From positions 1-16,921 of the forward strand of contig JAQGPD010000287.1 in the NCBI GenBank assembly GCA_028293305.1: DNA of 16,921 nt. The letters are read 5' to 3'. Position 1 is the first letter of the stretch. Each line of letters starts with the position of its first letter. The DNA comes from Verrucomicrobiales bacterium. GTDB lineage: Bacteria > Verrucomicrobiota > Verrucomicrobiia > Verrucomicrobiales > V1-33. The notes beneath the pieces are model-generated. The model made no database searches. It was given only the letters and a program-made list of their open reading frames with translations, and was not told where the DNA came from. The position numbers were made by a program, and so were the translations under genes. This document shows positions 6,763 through 13,746 of the stretch, in pieces.

Positions 6763-8760
6763 ATGAAGTTGATCAAAGTCGCCGCCGCCGTGCTGAATCA
6801 AACCCCGCTGGACTGGACGGGGAACGCGTCCCGCATCCGGGCCGCCCTCGCGGAGGCGCGCAGGCAAGGTGCTTCCGTGGTTTGCCTGCCGGAGCTTTGC
6901 CTGACCGGTTATGGTTGTGAGGATGCGTTCCATGCGCCGGGGGTCGCCCGCCGCGCCTGGGAGCTATTGCATGAACTCGCGGCGGACACGCGGGGCCTGA
7001 TCGTTTCCATCGGCCTGCCCGTGCAGCATCTGCGGGCGGTTTACAACATGGCGGCGTTGATCGTGGACGGACGCATCGTCGGGTTCGCCGCCAAACGCCA
7101 CCTGGCCGGCGACGGGGTGCATTATGAACCCCGGTGGTTCAAAGCCTGGCCCGCTGGAAAAACCGCATTGCTGACGGACGACTCCGGCCGCGCCTACATG
7201 GCGGGCGATCTGGTCTTCGATGCCGGAGGGGTCAGGATCGGTTTTGAAATCTGTGAGGACGCCTGGGCCGCCGACCGTCCCGGCATCAGCCTCAGCCGGC
7301 GCGGCGTGGATGTGATTCTGAATCCCAGCGCCAGCCATTTTGCGTTTGGAAAAAACGCGGTGCGCCAAAAATTCATTCTGGAAGGCAGCCGCGCCTTCAA
7401 TGCGGCTTACGTTTATGCGAACCTCCTGGGCAATGAATCCGGCCGCGTGATCTTTGACGGCGAGGCCATGATCGCGTCGGGAGGAAAATTGGCGGCGACC
7501 ATCGAGCGGTTTTCCTACCAGGATTTCGGGGTGATCAGCGCGCAGGTGGATTTGGACCATGGCCTGGTTTCGCAAAGCCGGAATTTCTCCGCCGTTCCGG
7601 ATTTGGAGGGCATGGACGCAGCCTGCCTGACCGCGCCATTCGACTGGCCTGCCTTGGATCCGGAACCCGCCGGACGCGCGGCGGAACCGTGGGAAGCGGC
7701 CCCGGATTTGAAGCTGGAGGAGTTTTCCCGCGCCGTGCCGCTGGCTTTGTTCGACTACCTCCGCAAGAGCCGCTCGCGCGGATTTGTGGTGTCGCTCAGC
7801 GGCGGTGCCGACAGCACTTCGCTGGTGGTTTTGATCCGGCTGATGATCGAGCTGGGCACCGAGGAGTTGGGCCTGGAGGGCTTTCAGAAAAAGCTAGCGT
7901 GGCATGCCGAGGTGCAAAAAGCCACCGACCTCGCCAGCCTGACGCGCGCCCTCCTGACTACGGCCTATCAAGCCAGCGGAAACAGCGGCGGCGTCACCCG
8001 CGATGCCGCCAAGGGCGTGGCGGAAGCCATCGGCGCGCACCACATGGAGTTTGATATCAGCGGCCTCGTGGCCGGCTACACCGCGATGGTCGAGGGCGGC
8101 ATTGGCCGGGCGCTGACCTGGGAGCGCGACGACGTCACCCTGCAAAACATCCAGGCCCGCGTGCGCAGCCCCGGGATCTGGATGGTCGCGAATCTCCAGG
8201 GCGCGCTCCTTCTTTCCACCAGCAACCGCAGTGAGGCGGCGGTGGGCTATGCCACCATGGACGGCGACACCAGCGGCGGCCTGAGTCCGATTTCCGGAAT
8301 CGACAAAGCCTGGCTGCGCGAGTGGCTGCGCTGGATGGAACATCACGGCCCCGCCGAGCGCCATCCCTTGCCGGTGCTGGGATTGGTGAATGTGCAGGCG
8401 CCCACCGCCGAGTTGCGGCCGCCGGGCAGTCACCAGACCGATGAATCGGACCTCATGCCCTATCCGTTATTGGATGCCATCGAGCGGGCCGCGATCCGGG
8501 ACAAATACATGCCCTTGGAGGTCCTGCGTCAAATGCGCCTGCGCTTCCCGCAATACGGATTGCCTCAACTTTCCGGCTGGGTGGAGCGATTCTTCCAACT
8601 GTGGTGCCGCAACCAATGGAAGCGCGAGCGCTACGCCCCGGGCTTCCACCTCGACGACGAAAACCTCGATCCCAAAACCTGGTGCCGCTTCCCCATCCTC
8701 AGCAGCGGCTTCGAAGTCGAACTCGCCGAAATGCGCACCTGGACCCGGGAAAATTCCTAA
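6763..8760 (+). CDS. nadE: Glutamine-dependent NAD+ synthetase
   Basis: Makes NAD+ from nicotinic acid adenine dinucleotide, ATP and glutamine: the last step of NAD synthesis, in the cytoplasm. 665 aa, two domains. The N-terminal nitrilase-type glutaminase (about 1-290) shows the catalytic triad Glu44 (LPELCLTGY), Lys111 (AAKRHLAGDG) and Cys164 (FEICEDAW). The C-terminal synthetase (about 320-650) has the ATP-pyrophosphatase loop SGGADS at 346-351 and the conserved LLSTSNRSEAAVGYATMDGD block at about 483-502, followed by TSGGLSPI. Length is within the range of the two-domain enzyme. The start is set by the glutaminase first strand (KLIKVAAAVLNQ). A weak AGG at 6754-6756 lies 6 nt upstream. 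The gene stands alone, between inverted copies of a 31-bp element and other repeats. No truncation or missing catalytic residue is seen. Confidence 0.97.
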   Translation: MKLIKVAAAVLNQTPLDWTGNASRIRAALAEARRQGASVVCLPELCLTGYGCEDAFHAPGVARRAWELLHELAADTRGLIVSIGLPVQHLRAVYNMAALIVDGRIVGFAAKRHLAGDGVHYEPRWFKAWPAGKTALLTDDSGRAYMAGDLVFDAGGVRIGFEICEDAWAADRPGISLSRRGVDVILNPSASHFAFGKNAVRQKFILEGSRAFNAAYVYANLLGNESGRVIFDGEAMIASGGKLAATIERFSYQDFGVISAQVDLDHGLVSQSRNFSAVPDLEGMDAACLTAPFDWPALDPEPAGRAAEPWEAAPDLKLEEFSRAVPLALFDYLRKSRSRGFVVSLSGGADSTSLVVLIRLMIELGTEELGLEGFQKKLAWHAEVQKATDLASLTRALLTTAYQASGNSGGVTRDAAKGVAEAIGAHHMEFDISGLVAGYTAMVEGGIGRALTWERDDVTLQNIQARVRSPGIWMVANLQGALLLSTSNRSEAAVGYATMDGDTSGGLSPISGIDKAWLREWLRWMEHHGPAERHPLPVLGLVNVQAPTAELRPPGSHQTDESDLMPYPLLDAIERAAIRDKYMPLEVLRQMRLRFPQYGLPQLSGWVERFFQLWCRNQWKRERYAPGFHLDDENLDPKTWCRFPILSSGFEVELAEMRTWTRENS

Positions 8761-8761
8761 C

Positions 8762-8836
8762 AGAGTAGTCCGCAAAGAGTAGACCGCACAGAGTCGTCCG
8801 CACAGAGTCGTCCGCACAGAGTAGTCCGCACAGTCC
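8762..8836. repeat. 14-bp tandem repeat, five units plus a partial
   Basis: Units AGAGTAGTCCGCAA, AGAGTAGACCGCAC, AGAGTCGTCCGCAC (twice) and AGAGTAGTCCGCAC lie at 8762-8831, then AGTCC. The array starts two bases after the nadE stop codon. The period is not a multiple of three, so it is not a coding repeat. The two central units are identical, suggesting recent expansion by slippage. Confidence 0.9.
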
Positions 8837-8845
8837 TCTGTGCGG
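8826..8845 (+). other. Hairpin closing the 14-bp array, possible nadE transcript end
   Basis: A perfect 8-bp stem CCGCACAG (8826-8833) / CTGTGCGG (8838-8845) has a TCCT loop. The left arm belongs to the last repeat unit, so upstream units could pair with the right arm as well. No T-run follows, so it is a poor intrinsic terminator, but it could protect the 3' end of the nadE transcript. Confidence 0.35.
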
Positions 8846-8950
8846 CAGCAGCAACCACGGAGCAACCTTTGAGCAACCCCGGGATAATGCGCTTAGCCTG
8901 TTAGTATTGCATGACTGCCAGGCTTGGCGCATCGCTTACGTGCGCCGGAT

Positions 8951-8981
8951 AGCTGAAAACAAGGCCGGGACGGGCCTTGCT
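8951..8981 (-). terminator. Terminator-like stem-loop ending plsX-fabH; copy 2 of the 31-bp repeat
   Basis: Exact reverse complement of 6432-6462. Read on the minus strand it is a 7-bp stem, 6-nt loop and then TTTT, the right polarity to stop transcription coming from fabH, whose stop codon lies about 155 nt upstream. A separate short hairpin (GGCGCA 8926-8931 / TGCGCC 8941-8946) lies next to it. The spacer 8761-9136 otherwise holds only repeats and two T-runs (about 9013-9019 and 9033-9039). Confidence 0.55.
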
Positions 8982-9063
8982 ACGGTTGGCTGCTGGAAGC
9001 TTGCTGCTGGAGTTTTTTTGTGAATGGGATGGTTTTTTTCCAACACAAATCCGGCCTCCCCTC

Positions 9064-9124
9064 AATCCACCCCAATCCAACCCAACTTAAACTAACGTAA
9101 CCCAACCCAACCCAACCCCAAACC
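9064..9124. repeat. AACCC pentanucleotide array, partly degenerate
   Basis: Four perfect AACCC units at 9099-9118 continue a looser C/A-rich run of CAATCC, CAACC and CTAAC words from about 9064, and AAACC follows. It ends 12 bases before the fabH stop, on the 3' side of that gene. The strands are strongly asymmetric (C/A versus G/T), reminiscent of G-quadruplex or telomere-like repeats, though the G-runs are only three long. Confidence 0.7.
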
Positions 9125-9136
9125 GCACTCCACTTC

Positions 9137-10159
9137 CTACCAACGAATCACACTCGCCGCCCACGCGAAGCCTGCCCCGAAGGCCACCAATAACACATTG
9201 TCACCCTTCTTCAATCGCCCCGACCGCGAGGCTTCATCAAGGGCGATGGCGATGGCCGCGCCGCTGGTGTTGCCGTATTTTTGAAGATTCAGAAACGCCT
9301 TTTCCGGAGGGAGCCCGAGGCGCTCGCGGATGGCGTCCACGATGCGGACGTTGGCTTGATGAGGAATGATGAGGTCGAGGTCAGCGGCCGGGAGGCCCGC
9401 GCGGGAGATGGCGGTTTCACAGGCTTCGCAGGTGTTTTTGACGGCGGCTTTGAAGACTTCCTTGCCCATCATGTGAATGATAGGCTCCGGAATCACGGCG
9501 GGATTCGGAGGCAGGGTCTGGGCGCTGCCGATGCCGGGAGCGTGGAGGATGCCGGTGAGATTTCCATCGCTGGCGAGCACGGAGGACAGCAGCCCGGAGG
9601 CCGTGGCTTCGTCATCCGGGGTCCGGCGGCGCAGGATGGCCGCGCCGGCTCCGTCGCCGAAAAGCACGCAGGTGTTCCGGTCCGTCCAATCGATGAGCAC
9701 TGACAATTTATCCGCACCGATGATTAGAGCGGTGGACCGGTTGCCGCCATTGATGAAGTGCCGCGCGATCTGCATGGCAAAAAGAAAACCCGCGCAGGCC
9801 GCGCTGACGTCGAAGGCCACCGCATTGGAAGCCCCGAGATTTTGCTGCACGTAGCAGGCCGTGGAGGGGAAAAGGCTGTCCGGCGTGACGGTGCCGACGA
9901 TGATGAGGTCGATTTCCGCCGCAGTGATGCCGGCGCTCTCGATGGCGAGGCGTGCGGCCTTGGTGCACATGTCGCTGGTGGTTTCCCCGGCGGCGGCGAT
10001 GCGGCGTTCGCGGATGCCGGTGCGGGAGACGATCCACTCATCCGAGGTGTCCACGATTTTGGCCAGGTCCGCATTGCTGAGGATGCGCTCGGGAACGTAG
10101 CTGCCGGTGCCGGCGATCGTGGTGACGCAGGGGGTGGTGTCTGGAGTGGAATGGCTCAT
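9137..10159 (-). CDS. fabH: 3-oxoacyl-[acyl-carrier-protein] synthase III (FabH)
   Basis: Starts fatty-acid chains by condensing acetyl-CoA (or another short acyl-CoA) with malonyl-ACP in the cytoplasm. 340 aa with the complete Cys-His-Asn triad: Cys122 in DVSAACAGFL, His267 in IIPHQANVRI and Asn297 in KYGNTSGAAI. The N-terminal GTGSYVPERILSNADL and the DTSDEWIVSRTGIRERR block are typical. The C-terminus ends LVAFGAGFAWAASVIRW, as in complete family members. The start ATG (complement of 10157-10159) gives a tail of about 15 residues before the first strand, slightly long, but no better start follows. The leader is pyrimidine-rich with no Shine-Dalgarno site. It lies 180 nt downstream of plsX on the same strand. 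Transcription probably ends at the stem-loop 8951-8981. Confidence 0.97.
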   Translation of the reverse strand: MSHSTPDTTPCVTTIAGTGSYVPERILSNADLAKIVDTSDEWIVSRTGIRERRIAAAGETTSDMCTKAARLAIESAGITAAEIDLIIVGTVTPDSLFPSTACYVQQNLGASNAVAFDVSAACAGFLFAMQIARHFINGGNRSTALIIGADKLSVLIDWTDRNTCVLFGDGAGAAILRRRTPDDEATASGLLSSVLASDGNLTGILHAPGIGSAQTLPPNPAVIPEPIIHMMGKEVFKAAVKNTCEACETAISRAGLPAADLDLIIPHQANVRIVDAIRERLGLPPEKAFLNLQKYGNTSGAAIAIALDEASRSGRLKKGDNVLLVAFGAGFAWAASVIRW

Positions 10160-10339
10160 GCGGGCGCGGGGGGACGGGATGGGTCGTCCGGGGAAGGTGT
10201 TTCGGAAAGGCTGAATGCGGATTGCCGCAAGGCGAACTTTGGGGTTGGAGGCGCGGCGGGCGGACGGAGGCTGGCGGCTGGACGAAGGGTGGGCGGGTGC
10301 TGGGAAGCGTATCCGGCCTCGCCGCGAGGGCTGCCGTTT

Positions 10340-11338
10340 TTAAAGGGAGCCGATGAGTTCCTCGATCATCGGGTTGACGGAAAGCTGGATCATTTCCGTG
10401 GCCACGCGCAGCGCGTTTTGCATGGCGAGCGGGGAGGAGGATCCGTGGGCGATGATGACCACGCCATTCACGCCCAGCAGGGGGCTGCCGCCGTAACTTT
10501 CGTAGGACATGCGCGCCGCGGCGGCTTTGAAGGCGGGCTTCAACAGGCCGGCCAGCACCTTGCGCGGGGCGGTGGCGGTGAGCTGTTCCTTGAGCACGGA
10601 GAGGAAGGCCTTGGCGGTGCCTTCGCAACCTTTGAGGAGGATATTGCCCACGAATCCATCACAAACCGCGACGTGCAGATGCATGTTCAGCACGTCGCGT
10701 CCTTCGACATTTCCTTTGAAGTTGAGAAAGGGCACCGCCTTCAGCAATTCAAACGCCGCCTTGCTCAGCTCGCTGCCCTTGCCTTCCTCCTCGCCGTTGC
10801 TCATGAGGCCGACGATGGGGCTGGCGGTTTTGTTGATCGCCTTGGAAAACACGTGGCCCATGATGGCATGCTGGACCAGATGCAGGGGCTTGCTATCCAC
10901 ATTCGCCCCGGCATCGATGAGCCCGCACGTGCCATGAAGATTCGGCAGCGGAGATAAAATCCCGGCCCGCTCCACGCCTGCGAGCGTGCGGAGTTTCACG
11001 GTCGCGGCAGCCACGGCGGCTCCGGTGTGGCCGGCGCTGACGACCGCCTGGGCATCACCGCGTTTCACCAGATCCGTGGCCACGGCGATGCTGCTGTCTT
11101 TTTTCTGGCGCAGTGATTTGACGGCGCTGTCGGTCATTTCCACCACTTCCGAGGCATGGACAATGACGGCGCGGGAATCCGAAAATCCCATGGAGTCCAT
11201 CTCCGATTTCAGCCGCGAGGCATCCCCCACCAAATAGAGGGTGGAAATGCCCGGATAGGCGGCGAGGGCCATGCGGGCACCGGCCAGCATATTGCGCGGG
11301 GCAAAGTCGCCGCCCATGGCATCGAGAGCTATTTTCAT
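10340..11338 (-). CDS. plsX: Phosphate acyltransferase PlsX
   Basis: Converts acyl-ACP to acyl-phosphate, the donor for glycerol-3-phosphate acylation by PlsY, at the cytoplasmic face of the membrane. The start was placed at the ATG complementary to 11336-11338 because PlsX proteins begin MKIALDAMGGD. A further 35 codons upstream are open but look like noise. The result is 332 aa, the usual size. Motifs: DAMGGD 6-11, SAGHTGA 101-107, DAGAN 142-146, GLMSNGEE 177-184, CDGFVGN 227-233 and GGSPLLGVNG 283-292. The plsX-fabH order is the classical one, but the rpmF gene often found just upstream is not in the 337-nt spacer, and no fabD, fabG or acpP follows. A short AT-rich repeat array lies about 120 nt upstream of the start. 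Confidence 0.96.
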   Translation of the reverse strand: MKIALDAMGGDFAPRNMLAGARMALAAYPGISTLYLVGDASRLKSEMDSMGFSDSRAVIVHASEVVEMTDSAVKSLRQKKDSSIAVATDLVKRGDAQAVVSAGHTGAAVAAATVKLRTLAGVERAGILSPLPNLHGTCGLIDAGANVDSKPLHLVQHAIMGHVFSKAINKTASPIVGLMSNGEEEGKGSELSKAAFELLKAVPFLNFKGNVEGRDVLNMHLHVAVCDGFVGNILLKGCEGTAKAFLSVLKEQLTATAPRKVLAGLLKPAFKAAAARMSYESYGGSPLLGVNGVVIIAHGSSSPLAMQNALRVATEMIQLSVNPMIEELIGSL

Positions 11339-11675
11339 CGGCTGTGAATCAAAAGTGGGGTTGGAGGCCGGAGTGGGTCCGGTCATGTGACCTTGCGGAT
11401 GGGCGGGCGACTTTCCAGGGGGTTTAATGGGGAAATTCCGCATGCGCGGCGCAGGCCGTGGAAATTGGGAAATTGGGAAATCAGAAATTAAGAAATTAAG
11501 AAATTTGGAAATTTGGAAATTTGGAAAATTTGGAAAATTTGGAACTGGGAAACTGGGAAATCGGGAATGGGAAATTGGAATCCAGTTGCTGGAATCTCAA
11601 GTATCAAATACCCCCACTCCCCGGCTCCTATTCTATTTATCACTGTGAAAAACTTGACTGGATAGGATTTTACTG
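11339..11675. other. Divergent intergenic region between plsX and a repeat-protein gene
   Basis: 337 nt without a supportable gene. It holds the octamer array at 11459-11580 and an AT-rich stretch 11600-11675 that should include the promoter of the plus-strand gene. No clear -35/-10 pair was found; TTGACT at 11654-11659 is -35-like but lies too close to the start codon. AGGA at 11664-11667, 8 nt before the ATG at 11676, is one of the few good Shine-Dalgarno sites in the window. rpmF (L32) was looked for on the minus strand and is not there. Confidence 0.4.
11459..11580 (-). repeat. Degenerate octamer tandem array (CAAATTTC-like on the minus strand)
   Basis: About fifteen units of 6-9 bp. On the plus strand they include GGAAATTG, GAAATTAA (twice), GAAATTTG (three times), GAAAATTTG (twice) and GAAACTGG. 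The minus strand, sense for plsX, reads as TTAATTTC and CCAAATTT words identical to those of the array at 2719-2796. Homogeneous sub-blocks indicate local duplication by slippage. Reading it as protein gives only low-complexity Lys/Asn/Leu/Glu sequence, so it is not coding. Confidence 0.88.
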
Positions 11676-13607
11676 ATGGTTTGCGGCATGAAGCGGATTT
11701 TGCTGACGACTTTTGCCCTGGCCGCCGGGGGTTCCGGCGGGGCGCTGATGGCTCATTGGTTCAAGCCCGCCTCCGCGCCTTTGGTTCTGGATGACAGCGC
11801 GCTCCGCATTCCGCGGCCTTCCTCCGGAGCCGCGCCAGGCAGTCCGGCGGCGGCGGCCATGGCTTTGCTGGAGCAAATGGAAATTCCCAAACCCGGCACC
11901 GGCCTGGGCGACCAGGTGGCGTGGCTGGACCGGCTCGCCAAGGCGGACACGGCCGAAATGAAAAACATGTTGGAGGAGGCGCGGAAAAATCCCGACCCCT
12001 ACTTCCGCCGCATTTTCCGCGAGATGGTTTTCACCAAATGGATCCGTGAGGACGCCGCAGGGGCCCGCGAGTTCGCCCAGGATTACGACGACGGCCGGAT
12101 CCGCAGTCTTTTTGTGCAATACTGGGCCAAGGCGGATCCGGACGGGGCCTTCGATTTTTACAGGCAAAGTGGATCGTGGACCCAGCTCGGATGGGCCTGC
12201 CAGACGCTGGCCGAGGAGGATCCCGCCAAGTATTTGGAACTCGTCACCGACCCTGCCAAAGGCGTGACGAACTCCGGCGGGGAAACCACCCTGGAGGCGG
12301 TGATGCGCGAAGGCACCCGCGGAAGCCAGGCCGCGGCGGAGGCCGCGATGAAGCTTCCCGACCAGGACCACGGCGGACAAATGCTCCAGGGATCCTGTTT
12401 TCTCTGGGCGCAGAAAAATCCGGAGGAAGCCATGAAGTGGGCGCAGTCCCTGGAGCCGGGCGATACCAAAAATGCCGCCCTTTTCGGAGTGCTACGGGAA
12501 ATGGCCACGCGCGATCCCAAGGCCGCCCTGACACAAATCGAGGGAATGGGCAAGATCACCCTGCCAAACTCCATAGCAAAAGATCTGGCCACCGCGCTGG
12601 TGGCCAAAAACCCCGGCGAAGCGGAGACCATCCTGCATACCTATAACAAAAAAAGCAAATTTCCCATGCTGGTGGAGGCGGTTCTCCCCAGTATCGAAAA
12701 ACCCGCCGTCAGCACGGTGATGCCTTTGTTGGAAAAATTCTGGGACGATGGCTATGAACCCAACAAACCCAACCTGCCGCTGGGAGCGTTCTCGTGCTGG
12801 ATTCCGGAAAACGCGGCGGCGGAGTGGTCGGATTTGGCGGCTTTTAAATCCTCGGATGCCCGCACGAAAGTAGCAGCGGTGCTGGCCCCTCAGCTTGCCA
12901 AGGAAAATCCGGCGGCGGCGCTGGCAGCGGCTTCCGCCAGCACGGATCCGGCCTTGAAGGAAATGTTGGCGGCGGAGTTGTCGAAAAATGCGGCCAAGCA
13001 GCGGGATGAGGCGGCTTTCCTCAAGGCCTCCGCTTTGTTGGAAGGCAAGGCCCTCAACCAGGCGGTGTTCGACATGACCCGCGAGCTCGCGGAAAGCGCG
13101 CCCAGCTTGAAGGAAGCGGTGGCTTTCGCGGAGCGCCAGCAAGGCGTGGTCAAGGATCGTGCCATGGACATGGTGGCCTGGGTCTGGGCGGAACGCGACC
13201 CGACAGCCGCCCTGTCATGGGCGAATGCGGCGGACTCCGCACTGTCCTCCGGCATCAAAACGGAGTTGGTCCAGCGCTGGGCGAAGGACGATTCCTTCGC
13301 GGCTTCCGCCTGGCTGAACGCGCAGCCGCCCGGCGTGGCGCGGGATCAATTCACCTACGGATTGGTCAGGAGCATCGCGGAGTCGGAACCGGATTCCGCC
13401 TTCGCCTGGAGCCGCACCCTGACAGATCCCGCGAAGCAGGAGCAATGGAGCGCCTGGGCCCTGCAAAAATGGGCGCAGCAGGACGCCCCGGCCGCCTGGC
13501 AGGCGGTGGAGGCGGAAACCATGGACGAGGGTCTGCGCGACCGGCTCCGCCAGGCACTCTCCGGCGGCCCGCCCCCCGCGACAGGGCAGGGGAATGGCCG
13601 ACGCTGA
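11676..13607 (+). CDS. Secreted or anchored alpha-solenoid-like protein with W-A-x-x-D-P repeats (A)
   Basis: 643 aa, function not recognised. An N-terminal hydrophobic segment (about 9-27, preceded by MKR) suggests export or anchoring. The ATG at 11676 has AGGA 8 nt upstream; the ATG at 11688 would give a cleaner signal sequence. The body is helical and carries at least eleven copies of a motif W-A-x-x-D/N-P-x-x-A-x-x-W at roughly 30-residue or longer intervals. Examples are YWAKADPDGAFDFY (149), LWAQKNPEEAMKWA (243), QLAKENPAAALAAA (406), VWAERDPTAALSWA (503) and KWAQQDAPAAWQAV (599). Pairs of helices joined by the D-P turn would stack into a superhelix like TPR or HEAT arrays, so protein binding is the likely role (inference). 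No catalytic motif is seen. The C-terminus is Gly/Pro-rich. A paralogue follows 139 nt downstream. Confidence 0.82.
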   Translation: MVCGMKRILLTTFALAAGGSGGALMAHWFKPASAPLVLDDSALRIPRPSSGAAPGSPAAAAMALLEQMEIPKPGTGLGDQVAWLDRLAKADTAEMKNMLEEARKNPDPYFRRIFREMVFTKWIREDAAGAREFAQDYDDGRIRSLFVQYWAKADPDGAFDFYRQSGSWTQLGWACQTLAEEDPAKYLELVTDPAKGVTNSGGETTLEAVMREGTRGSQAAAEAAMKLPDQDHGGQMLQGSCFLWAQKNPEEAMKWAQSLEPGDTKNAALFGVLREMATRDPKAALTQIEGMGKITLPNSIAKDLATALVAKNPGEAETILHTYNKKSKFPMLVEAVLPSIEKPAVSTVMPLLEKFWDDGYEPNKPNLPLGAFSCWIPENAAAEWSDLAAFKSSDARTKVAAVLAPQLAKENPAAALAAASASTDPALKEMLAAELSKNAAKQRDEAAFLKASALLEGKALNQAVFDMTRELAESAPSLKEAVAFAERQQGVVKDRAMDMVAWVWAERDPTAALSWANAADSALSSGIKTELVQRWAKDDSFAASAWLNAQPPGVARDQFTYGLVRSIAESEPDSAFAWSRTLTDPAKQEQWSAWALQKWAQQDAPAAWQAVEAETMDEGLRDRLRQALSGGPPPATGQGNGRR

Positions 13608-13746
13608 AAAACCGGCCGCTTTTAGAATGATGAAATATGACCTTGCGATCCATTTTCGGAAAAATCCATATCAGATAGTATTTCCGGACTAGCCGAACCA
13701 AATTCCGCCCTTTTTCAAAATCAATATCCAACTTCAAGTCAACTGT

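Noticed and set aside
8762..8845. CRISPR array
   Set aside because: Units are 14 bp and directly contiguous with no spacers, and no cas gene is present.
8985..9040. Intrinsic terminator for nadE at the T-runs near 9013 and 9033
   Set aside because: The preceding sequence has direct (GCTGCTGG) rather than inverted repeats, so no stem can form before the T-runs.
9758..10957. Plus-strand open frame of 399 codons across fabH and plsX
   Set aside because: Antisense to two well-supported enzymes and spanning their spacer; composition is Gly/Ala/His-rich without recognisable motifs.
11339..11443. 35-codon upstream extension of plsX
   Set aside because: PlsX family members begin at MKIALDAMGGD; the extension is Pro/Ser/Thr-rich and gives no family similarity.
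11427..11648. Small plus-strand frame of 73 codons in the plsX upstream spacer
   Set aside because: It is the translation of the octamer repeat array (Gly/Lys/Asn/Leu/Glu low complexity).
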